Assembly (NCBI RefSeq): GCF_036588685.1
Contig: NC_086384.1
Coordinates: 58,076,110 to 58,140,109 of the forward strand
Direction of reading: 5' to 3'
Length of the DNA stretch: 64,000 nt
DNA from: Mytilus trossulus
Taxonomy: Eukaryota > Mollusca > Bivalvia > Mytilida > Mytilidae
Part shown: positions 55,351 through 64,000 of the stretch, one piece after another
How positions within the stretch are numbered: the stretch's first letter is position 1
Layout of the letters: each line of letters begins with the position of its first letter
The notes under the pieces: generated by a model
Told to the model about the DNA's origin: nothing
Database searches by the model: none
What the model saw: only the letters and a program-made list of their open reading frames with translations
Translations under genes and position numbers: made by a program

Positions 55351-55609
55351 ATTTTGTAATAGCAGTTTTGATAAATAAAGTATATTATATTGTCACATAG
55401 AACAATTCAAAAGGGTGACTGAGAAGAGAAAAAATAGTCAATACAGGTTTTGTACCATTAGGCAGTAATGCTCTTGACAGAGTGGGGCGTCCGTTCTGCT
55501 ATGATGGGTGTACAAGTAAGCAGCCACGTCTAGTCGGAACGGAGATGTTAATGTATATGTCCCCTGACGACTACAAACTGTACATTAAAAAACTGTTAAA
55601 ACAACTCTT

Positions 55610-55830
55610 TGATAGGTCCTTAGGTGGCCTGTTGTAATTCTGAATGTCTGTGCTTGGCAAAACTTTTAGGAATGTTTGGTCCTCAATGCTCTTCAACTTC
55701 GTTCTGTATTTGGCATTTCAATTTTTTTTATTCGAGCGTCACTGTTGAGTTTTTTGTAGACGATACGCGCATCTGCAGCAAATATAAAATTTCAAATCTG
55801 GTATCTATGATGATCGAGTTTATCTGTCCC
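55610..55830 (+). repeat. Dispersed repeat with decayed hammerhead, copy 2
   Basis: GGTCCTCAATGCTCTTCAAC, then GAGCGTCACTG and AGACGATACGCGC, related to 17330-17515. Confidence 0.65.
55734..55780 (+). ncRNA. Decayed hammerhead ribozyme motif, copy 2
   Basis: Stem I half GAGCGTCA, core CTGTTGA (active form CTGATGA), stem-loop with GTT and GAC, then GATA in place of GAAA, and ATC in place of GTC at the cleavage site. Three core changes mean it should not cleave. Confidence 0.5.
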
Positions 55831-55914
55831 ATATACCCTCATTTCCCAGTGGCAGTGCACATTTTCCCGACCCTCAAAACGAACGAACGCTATTATAGCA
55901 ATTTTTTTTTGTAT

Positions 55915-56020
55915 TTTATTAGGTCTTTCCACTTTTCTGTGAAAAGACCTATTGTTTTTCTTCTGATTATTAGGTCTTTCCACTTTTCTGTGGAAAGACC
56001 TATTGTTTTTCTTCTGATTA
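55915..56020. repeat. Two copies of a self-complementary AGGTCTTTCC unit
   Basis: TTAGGTCTTTCCAC, TTTTCTGTGG, AAAGACCTATTG forms a hairpin, and the unit occurs twice in a row with one base difference. It marks the left edge of the 1,140-bp duplicated element; GGAAAGACCTTCAATTG marks the right edge of each copy. Confidence 0.8.
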
Positions 56021-56027
56021 TTTTTTT

Positions 56028-57167
56028 TTTTTTTTTTTTTTTCTTCCGCCTAATTTTGTTCTTGCGATAAACATTTGTTTCGCAATATGTCGCTTAGATA
56101 TTTGGTGTATGATATCGAACAGTTTATGCGCTTTTGAAATTTACCCTGCGTAAACGAATACTTTTCTTTGTAGGAGTTATCTCCCCAAACACTGTTTTCC
56201 TTGTTTGCGCATCTCCTTCGCAACCGTAAAAGATTATGACAAATTTATTTTACAAAATTGCTCGTTATATCCTTCGCATGATTTGTCCTATTTTGACCGA
56301 AGCGATATGACGCTCCATATGAGAGTTATTTCCCCTTATGCATCTGATATAAGTGATATGAATTTCTATCTTATAAATCATAAGTGATAGAGACCTAGGA
56401 TCTTTTGATTTGAGGTCCTTGGTCCCAAAAAATAAAAATTAGGTCAAGGTCAAAGGTCAAGGTCATATTCTAATATTTGAATTTGGCTTATTTTCACTTA
56501 TATCCAAAGACTGTATAAGATATCAACAAATTATTTTTACTAAATTGTTAGTTGCGACATGTCGTAGGATGTAAATTTTGATTGCAAGCGTTCGTTGAAT
56601 GTAAAAGGGAGTTTTCTCCCCTCTTGTATTTAAAAATAAGCGTTTGGTGATATAACTCATTAACTAAATATAATAAAGACCTATGGTCTTTTGATTTGAG
56701 GTCCTTGGTTTATGACCTTGAAATTGATCTCAAGGTCATAGCTTAATTTGACGTTCTAGATTTTGACCTTTGCTTTTATTCTATATGTATACCTGATAAA
56801 GATATACAACTTTTAGAAAAAGATATCAAACCATTTAACCTTGTAAAAAACAACCGGAAGTGACCTTTTGTAATTTTTTTGTACTTTATTAATATAAAAG
56901 TATATAGAACCAGATATTTTTGAAATCAGTGTCAAGTAAAAATTCAAATATAATCGGAAGTAACATTTTTCAAACCGGAAGTAACAAAATTATCTCCCTT
57001 ATTTAAAAAAAATGTATGGAAACAATATATTTTTGGAATCAGCTTACTAGGAGCTATCATTTGACGATTGAAATGACATTTTAAACTTAGTTTCACAACT
57101 TTTCATATCAAAATACATTGTTTTGATGGAAAGACCTTCAATTGTTCTCTGAACAATTGGTTTTTAA
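56028..57167. repeat. 1,140-bp tandem duplicate, copy 1
   Basis: The copy starts at a poly-T run before CTTCCGCCTAATTTTG and ends CTGAACAATTGGTTTTT. The second copy differs at only about 20 positions by eye. It is non-coding. Confidence 0.95.
56441..56466 (+). promoter_or_regulatory. Cluster of four AGGTCA half-sites, copy 1
   Basis: AGGTCAAGGTCAAAGGTCA continues with another AGGTCA: four direct nuclear-receptor half-sites with 0 or 1 base between them. Such spacing can bind orphan receptors or RXR dimers. Function is not shown. Confidence 0.4.
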
Positions 57168-58325
57168 TTTTTTTTTTTTTTTCTTCCGCCTAATTTTGTT
57201 CTTGCGATAAACATTTGTTTCGCAATATGTCGTTTAGATATTTGGTATATGATATCGAACAGTTTATGCGCTTTTGAAATTTACCCTGCGTAAACGAATA
57301 CTTTTCTTTGTAGGAGTTATCTCCCCAAACACTGTTTTCCTTGTTAGCGCATCTCCTTCGCAACCGTAAAAGATTATGACAAATTTATTTTACAAATTTG
57401 CTCGTTATATCCTTCGCATGATTTGTCCTATTTTAACCGAAGCGATATGACCGCTCCATATGAGAGTTATTTCCCCTTATGCATCTGATATAAGTGATAT
57501 GAATTTCTATCTTATAAATCATAAGTGATAGAGACCTAGGATCTTTTGATTTGAGGTCCTTGGTCCCAAAAAATGAAAATTAGGTCAAGGTCAAAGGTCA
57601 AGGTCATATTCTAATATTTGAATTTGGCTTATTTTCACTTATATCCAAAGACTGTATAAGATATCAACAAATTATTTTTACTAAATTGTTAGTTGCGACA
57701 TGTCGTAAGATGTAAATTTTGATTGCAAGCGTACGTTGAATGTAAAAGGGAGTTTTCTCCCCTCTTGTATTTAAAAATAGGCGTTTGGTGATATAACTCA
57801 TTAACTAAATATAATTAAGACCTATGGTCTTTTGATTTGAGGTCCTTGGTTTATGACCTTGAAATTGATCTCAAGGTCATAGCTTAATTTGACGTTCTAG
57901 ATTTTGACCTTTGCTTTTATTCTATATGTATACATGATAAAGATATACAACTTTTAGAAAAAGGTATCAAACCATTTAACCTTGAAAAAAACAACCGGAA
58001 GTGACCTTTTGTAAACCGGAAGTAGCTATTTTTTTGTACTTTATTAATATAAAAGTATATAGAACCAGATATTTTTGGAATCAGTATCAAGTAAATATTC
58101 AAATATAATCGGAAGTAACATTTTTCAAACCGGAAGTAACAAATTATCTCCCTTATTAAAAAAAAAATGTATGGAAACAATATATTTTGGGAATCAGCTT
58201 ACTAGGAGCTATCATTTGACGATTGAAATGACATTTTAAACTTAGTTTCACAACTTTTCATATCAAAATACATTGTTTTGATGGAAAGACCTTCAATTGT
58301 TCTCTGAACAATTGGTTTTTAATTG
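57168..58325. repeat. 1,140-bp tandem duplicate, copy 2
   Basis: Nearly identical to copy 1, with a 15-18 bp insertion (AACCGGAAGTAGC) near 58013. Confidence 0.95.
57582..57606 (+). promoter_or_regulatory. Cluster of four AGGTCA half-sites, copy 2
   Basis: Same arrangement as at 56441, duplicated with the surrounding block. Confidence 0.4.
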
Positions 58326-58332
58326 TTTGTTT

Positions 58333-58808
58333 TCTTCCTGATCATGCATGCAATATTTGCCACTGGACGTCACATAATCTGTCATATCACGGTGTGCCCA
58401 GTTGTTCAAATGGTTATAATAAAATTTTACGAAATATTAGTGAAAAAAAGACACTTTAATGCCTTTAACTAATTGCACGTACATGTAATATGGGTTTTCA
58501 TATATGCTTCTTTCACGTTTCAATTACTTATTCAATTTTGAAGTTGATTTTAACAAAAACATGTATAGATAAAAAGATTGCTTATTAAAATAGGATTTTC
58601 AGGAATGAAATTCAAGTGTTAGAAGTGTGACAGAGTGCATAAGTTTGCACCATTGTCTTAAAATTTCAGGGGGCTTTAAGCGGTCCCCGTCACCTTCGCC
58701 AAATAATAATTTTAGTTGAGGCTAAACAGTATCCTGAGTCATAGATAAGTTGGCAATTGTATAGAACAATAAATAACGTACCATGACATATAGGGGCTTC
58801 TGTTGTGT
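58333..58808. repeat. 0.5-kb direct repeat, copy 1
   Basis: TCCTGATCATGCATGCAATA to AGGGGCTTCTGTTGTG. It contains TTTGCCACTGGACGTC and GGGGGCTTTAAGCGGTCCC. Confidence 0.92.
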
Positions 58809-58868
58809 ATGGTCATTTTTATTAATTTTCTGATTACAAAACTTTGATTTTTTCGAAAAACTAAGGAT

Positions 58869-59403
58869 TTTCCTGATCATGCATGCATATTGCCACTGGA
58901 CGTCACACAATCAATCATATTACGGTGTGACCCAGTCGTTCAAATGGTTATTATAAAATTTTACGAAGTATTACTGAAAAAAGACACAAAGTACGGACAT
59001 TTTAATGCCTTTAACTGATTGCACGTACATTTAATAGGGGTTTTCATATATGCACATTTCACGTTTCAATTTCTTTTCTTTTTTTAATTTGGAAGTTGAT
59101 TTAAACAAAAAGTTTTATAGTTCAAAACGTTGCTTATTAAAATGGGATTTTCAGGAATGAAATTGAAGTGTAATAAGTGTGCCAGAATGCATAAGTTTGC
59201 ACCATTATCTTAAAATTTCAGGGGGCTTTAAGCGGCCCCCGTCACCTTCGCCAAATAATAGTGTTAGTTGAGGCTTAACAGTATACTGACTCATAAATGA
59301 GTTGACAATTGTATAGAACAATAATTAACGTACCATGTATGTATGTATGTACAGGTAGATTCCTCCGTTATTCGGAGCACCCCTCGAGAGGGGCTTCTGT
59401 TTT
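58869..59403. repeat. 0.5-kb direct repeat, copy 2
   Basis: Matches copy 1 throughout. It ends with TTCCTCCGTTATTCGGAG and CCCCTCGAGAGGGG, two short hairpins, before GCTTCTGTTTTAT. Confidence 0.92.
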
Positions 59404-60400
59404 ATAGTTCCTTACTTAAAAGAACTTACCGTTTAATTTTATTCTTAACATGTTACCGTCGTGAAAATGAACGACACATTTGACACTGGACGTATTAAAC
59501 AAACAACAATTCAAGGATTGTTCTCTTATGAACTTACTTTAAACGATTTGTGTTGTTTTTCTTGGTATTCTCTCATGAATAAAAGTATTTTCTTGTAATA
59601 ATGGGAGAAATTATATACAGTTTGGGTCATTTAGTTACAGGATGTCTTTCGGTTACTCTCATATCTTTCAGGGAGCAAGCATTTCAAGAGATCATCTTAA
59701 CACAGGATAAAGAAATCGGTATGGATATTAATATCTCGGTATCAGTGGCTTTGTTGCAAGTGGTCTCCGATGGATCTGTGGGATGTATAAATACGCACAA
59801 ACATAAGATTATCATTGGGTGAATGCATTATGACTTCAAAACGACTTTCTGCAATTTTGAGGATCCTCATTTTGCCTATTGCGAAGAAAGATTTTTGTCT
59901 AACGGCACCATGACCTCATTGTGTACATGTAGCTGTCAATATTTTAAAGCCTTTCACACCAGTTGATCTATGTTTAGGGTTGATTTTTAAATGTGTTCTT
60001 ATTTTGTACTCTTTAAGAATATGAAATATGAACTCGAAACCCCCAAAAATGAATCTTTACAAAATTTATGTTAGATGGGTACTCATTGATAAAATGCAAT
60101 ACCAGTGACATATAATGAACCCACTTTCTGATATGGTCATTTGAACCTCTTCCAGGCTTATGTCATAGAACATGAAGAACGTCTCCTCTTTTTTCTAAAA
60201 AGGTGAATCGGAAAATACCAAGACCTTGTTAATAAATATTACGTATCAATAAAGTAATCTTTTGTTTGTCATTATAAATTAATAACCCTCACAGTTTAGT
60301 GCAATTTTAGTAATATCCTTTTGATGTGGCTCGGTACTTATACATCCCGCCATTGTGTTATTGTGCTATGATATTTTTTTGAATTCTTGTCTTTCATTTT
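59404..60400. other. No gene seen
   Basis: AT-rich, with a short GACACTGGACGTATTAAAC piece of the 55200 family near 59475. One plus-strand frame of 73 codons starts at an ATG but lacks context. Confidence 0.4.
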
Positions 60401-60725
60401 TGTTTGTGTGTTTTTATGCCAATTTGTTTTTTCCTTGTTGACATATTTGTTGGTTTTTAAAGTGATAAAGATTGTCACACAAGGTGAACTTCTGTACCCC
60501 TATTTTTGACATTTATTTCCAATTATGTCTGTATTTTTTGTTCACACATTGTAATTGTATGCGACTGTCATACAAGTGAGCGGTTTATCTAGCTATATAC
60601 CTAGTTGTAATCCATCATTTTCTATAGAAGGAAATACCTGAACCAAGTCTGAAATATGATAGTTGTATTCCATTCGTTTGATGTGTTCGAGCTGTTAATT
60701 TTTACATTTGATACGATTTCTCGAA
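60400..60725 (+). repeat. Dispersed repeat, CTGTACCAAGTCAGGAAT family, diverged
   Basis: The order GGTGAACTTCTGTACC, AATTGTATGCGACTGTCAT, ATCCATCATTTTCTATAG, CCTGAACCAAGTCTGAAATA follows 53100-53440. Confidence 0.6.
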
Positions 60726-60734
60726 TAAATGTAG

Positions 60735-61130
60735 TAATGTAAAGATGTGGTATGATTGCCAACGAGACAAATCTCCACGAAAGACCGCATGTCATAGAAG
60801 TTTACAACTATAGGTTATCGTAAGGCCTTCAACAATAACATAAAACTAGTCCGTATAGTGAGCTATATAATAGATCCCGAAATGACAAATGCAAAACAAT
60901 TTAAACGAGAAAACTAACGGCCTGATTTATGCCTGAAATAGTAAAAGGAAACACAAAATATGATGAACAGCAACAAACGACATACACATACAAGCGTGGC
61001 GGGATTAAACATATTTGCTGGCGTCAAACCATTTTCAAAACCTGGGACAGTTGTGTAAAAGCACAATATATATAGAAAAAAATCAGTTGAAATGGGCGAC
61101 ACAAAATACATATATGAAAATACTCGCAGT
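60735..61130 (-). mobile_element. Family 1 retroelement 3' end, diverged
   Basis: AAAGATGTGGTATGATTGCC, AACTATAGGTTATCGTAAGG, TTTAAACGAGAAAACTAACG, GTGGCGGGATTAAACAT. Confidence 0.75.
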
Positions 61131-61253
61131 TAACCTAAGCTAGTTAAATGTCAATAACAACTGATCTAAAATCATGTTGCTTACACTTAATTTCTCTTTG
61201 AATTGACAACTATTAGTATGTTATATGTCTTTTCTGTCGCCTATCCAACTTAC

Positions 61254-61292
61254 CTTCAGATGTTTGAGTTTGTGCGTTAGCTTCTTCTTTTT
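61254..61292 (-). CDS. TRIM-like gene, 39-nt linker exon
   Basis: Acceptor TTTTGTATTTCAG, 39 nt, donor GTAAGT. In the phase needed by the propeller exon it reads KEEANAQTQTSE, the same kind of polar linker that opens that exon (TEDSFTQAQTP). Both start with AA after a carried G. Tiny repeated linker exons before the propeller are plausible for this type of gene. Confidence 0.6.
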
Positions 61293-62118
61293 CTGAAATA
61301 CAAAAAATGTTGATAAAAAAAGCCTCGATTATATATAGTTGGTTAAATTAAAGTGCTTAAGGTGGTATAGGAGTCTAAAACAAAAAAGATAGAATTTGTT
61401 TGTACTTTACAAAAAAGTAGTATCATTTGATATATATAAAAAAAGAAGATGTGGTATGATTGCCAATGAGACAACTATCCACAAAAGATCAAAATGACAC
61501 AAACATTAACAATTATAGGCCACCGTACGGCCTTCAACAATGAGCAAAGCCCATACCGCATATAGTCAGCTATAAAAGGCCCCAATAAGACAATGTAAAA
61601 CAATTCAAGCGAGAAAACTAACGGCCTTATTTATGTAAAAATAATGAACGAAAAACAAATATGTAACACATAAACAAACGACATGAATTACAGGCACATA
61701 CATAAATAATGTGGCGGGGTTAAACATGTTAGCGGTACCCCCCCTTAAACCTGGGACAGTGGTATAACAGTACAAAATAAGAACGAACTATAAAAATCAG
61801 TTGAAAAAGGCTTAACTCATCAGATAGACAAACAATAAAAGTGGACGTGGCCGGGTACTTATACATCCCGACACAATGAACATATCTGAGAGTACTCGCA
61901 GTTATCTGACAGCTAGTTCAAAGCCATTAACAACTAATAAAAAAATCATGCCTCTAAGACTAAGCAATCAATCCGTACATATCTAACATACAATGGATTT
62001 AGTGTAAAGACGTCATAAACAGCCAGAGAAAAACATGACATTGTGCAATGCCAAGTAACAGGTATCGACATATTGTAGATCCATGAAAATGTATATGTAT
62101 ATAACATACTAGAAATAT

Positions 62119-63860
62119 TTAGTTAGCTTTTAATCTACTGATAACAAAGTCAATATTTATACCAATAAAAACAATATTCAATGATCTCATCACAGTGTTG
62201 AATAGGTAACCTTTAAGAATAAGTTTATTTAAAGGAGCAACAAGTTTACATGGATCATTTCTAAATTTCCGGGCACGGTTAACAACATTTCCGTAAAAAT
62301 GAGGATGTGCTATCCCGTTAGAAATAAGTTTTCTACAGGTACAACCAAACTTCAAAACCAAATCATTATATCTATGGAAAAATTTAGTAAAGGTTTTAAG
62401 TAATTTATGGTAACGATATCCCTGGTTTAATAATTTACCAGTATTACATAGGTTGCGTTCGTTAAAATCAAAAACGTCACAACAGACACGGGCATAGCGA
62501 ACAAGTTGTGAAATATCAACACCGTAAGATGGTGCCAAAGGAACATCACCATCTAAAAATGGAAAATTAACAATAGGGAACGAAAAATCGTCTCTTTTGT
62601 CGTAAATTTTAGTGTTTAGTTTCCCGTTTAAAACCGAAATATCTAAATCCAGGAAAGGACAGTTATTACCGAATACATTTGATTTATTTAAAGTACGTTC
62701 CTTGGGGTAAATTTCAGCAGAATATTGAGAAAATTCTTGATTATTTAACGAAAAAATATCATCAAGATAACGGTAAGTGTTGTTGAATTTATCAATTAAA
62801 TGCAATTTCGACGGGTCTTTACTGAGTTTAGTCATAAACTGTGATTCGTTACAGTACAAAAACAAATCTGCTATTAACGGGGCAGAATTAGTGCCCATGG
62901 GGATACCTACAACCTGTCGATGAACTTTGTTGCCGAAACATACGTAAATATTATCAAGGAGATAATTAACAGCCTCAATCATCTCATCACACCTCCAGTA
63001 AGTATATCTAGCATAGTTACCTTTCTCATTAGAGAAGAAGGCTTTAAATGAGTTGCAGCAAATATATCTTCATTCAGCTTTACCAAACGACCTTTTAATT
63101 AAACAGGAAAACTTTTGTTTAATAAGATAGTGTGGAAGTGTAGTGTAAAGAGTAGAAAAATCAAAACTATTAACAGAATCAAAAAGAACCCGCAATTTAT
63201 CAAAAACATCCAAAGAATTGTTTACACTCCAAAAATGGTTTATACCACTATGTTCATATCTTTTATTACAATAATTTATGATAAGCTCTTTAATAGTATT
63301 TAATGAACTAGTTAAGAGCACTGACAAATTAGTTGTAGAACACTTACTAGAGGCCGAGATGAAACGATATTTAAATGTTTTTTTGTGTAGTTTAGGTAGT
63401 CAATACATAGTTGGGACCTTCAAATGTTCAGAAGAAGCCTTAAGCTTTGATGTGGCTGTGATATGCTTGTTTACTATATGCCTCTCTGTGAAGCGGATGG
63501 ACTTAAATGTAGATGAATTTAAAATTTCATTCTTAAGAACGTCCGTGTAGTATTTACGTCATACCACAACCACATTGTTGGCTGCTTTGTCGGCCGGTAC
63601 AAACACAAACCGCTTTGAAAGTATTTGAAGTTTATTTCTTATTCTGGAAATAGGTGTATTATGTACTCTATTATTTACTTCTAAATTATTTTCAAAATGT
63701 GATATTCTATTATCTACCACATTCATACATTTATTTAAATAAGAATCAAGAGATTTTTTATCAGATTTTTCCCGTTTACACCATTTTTTTACAAAATGAG
63801 GAAAGAGCATCTTTGGTGACTTGACGACACTCTTTCCAATCTATTTTAGATGTTATAGAT
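62119..63860 (-). pseudogene. Reverse transcriptase, two stops and one frameshift
   Basis: One frame holds three open pieces. From the 5' side: FVFVPADKAANNVVVV, then TGA (probably from TGG) at 63559; TMYWLPKLHKKTFKYRF, NSFDFSTLYTTLPH; a stop at 63070. Then VVGIPMGTNSAPLIADLFLY (palm), YRYLDDIFSLNN with the YxDD pair, NCPFLDLDISVLNGKL, FSFPIVNFPFL, SQLVRYARVCC and the end RLKAN. An A-run near 63795 adds one frameshift at the N-terminus. All core motifs are present, so the copy decayed recently. The MGTN palm box and the absence of LTRs suggest a Penelope-like enzyme. Confidence 0.88.
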
Positions 63861-63872
63861 AATGCATATTTT

Positions 63873-64000
63873 AAGGTTTTTCTTGTCGTAGAACACACCG
63901 AGGGGTGTCAGGATTGATCAAATGAAAGACCGACCGGAGGGAGGTCTTTCTTTGAACAATCCTGACACCCCGAGGTGTGTTCTACGACAAGAAAAACCTT
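63873..64000. repeat. 128-bp imperfect palindrome at the window edge
   Basis: Left arm AAGGTTTTTCTTGTCGTAGA, then ACACACC, GGGGTGTCAGGATTG, GAAAGACC. The right arm is its reverse complement with only a handful of mismatches, including ACCGAGG against ACCTCGG. The right arm reaches the last base of the window, so the palindrome may continue. Confidence 0.9.

Larger units (their letters stand above)
54545..61253 (-). other. Inferred intron of the TRIM-like gene
   Basis: 6.7 kb between the two exons. It is filled by the hammerhead-bearing repeat, a tandem duplication of 1,140 bp, a pair of 0.5-kb direct repeats and retroelement tails. The plus-strand frame at 59601-59822 has no support. Confidence 0.5.
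61436..64000 (-). mobile_element. Family 1 retroelement, longest copy
   Basis: On the minus strand it has a reverse transcriptase gene (63860 to 62119), then a 680-bp 3' UTR ending in the ACCACATCTTC terminus and an AT tail at 61436. There is no LTR. The 5' end runs into a palindrome at the window edge and is not resolved. No GIY-YIG nuclease is visible after the reverse transcriptase; one could precede it beyond the window. Confidence 0.85.

Noticed and set aside
55624-56070. 148-codon plus-strand frame
   Set aside because: It reads through the hammerhead repeat and the AGGTCTTTCC hairpins into a poly-T run, so the frame is accidental.
59601-59822. 73-codon plus-strand frame from an ATG
   Set aside because: It has an open frame and an ATG only; there is no domain, splice partner or conservation evidence.

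Overview
The window is animal nuclear DNA and very probably comes from a marine mussel (Mytilus or a close bivalve). It is AT-rich, its genes are split into short exons by kilobase introns with GT/AG borders, and it carries many short dispersed repeats of a kind I associate with mussel genomes. I see no bacterial operon, no rRNA, no CRISPR array and no tRNA I could support. The organism call is recognition from memory, not a search result.

Layout. (1) 1-8034 is a tandem array of about 76 units of 105 bp, each encoding a 35-residue helical-looking repeat. Its last unit ends in a splice donor, and 2 kb downstream (10061-10168) lies a terminal exon of exactly 35 codons plus stop, in matching phase. 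The intron between them holds one retroelement fragment nested in another. (2) 10.3-15.3 kb is retroelement debris plus two divergent coding remnants, one with a Cys/Trp-rich domain. (3) 15344-29956 on the minus strand is a six-exon gene, reconstructed here by splice phase, for a secreted FAD-dependent L-amino-acid-oxidase-like enzyme. Its first intron, about 8 kb, contains two elements with terminal inverted repeats and two of three copies of an unrecognised 112-nt exon. (4) 30-36.6 kb holds a candidate exon, the third copy of the 112-nt exon, a Tc1-like transposase relic, an RNase H1-like gene, an integrase-like relic and a broken reverse transcriptase. (5) 36.6-49.6 kb is a 53-bp satellite split into blocks by insertions. 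These include a 2.9-kb element with a SAP-domain relic and a 6.5-kb pogo-type transposon flanked by an exact TA duplication. (6) 50-64 kb carries the NHL-propeller exon and a linker mini-exon of a TRIM-like gene on the minus strand, with a duplicated 1.14-kb block in the intron between them. It ends in a nearly intact minus-strand reverse transcriptase element and a 128-bp palindrome at the window edge.

Three host genes or gene parts stand out: the 35-residue repeat gene, the amino-acid oxidase and the TRIM-like gene. The RNase H1-like gene may belong to the host or to an element. Most of the rest is mobile-element sequence. The most unusual items are the 35-residue repeat gene, with a ratchet-like splice motif in nearly every unit, and the triplicated 112-nt exon. 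Two decayed hammerhead-ribozyme motifs and the palindrome also merit checking.
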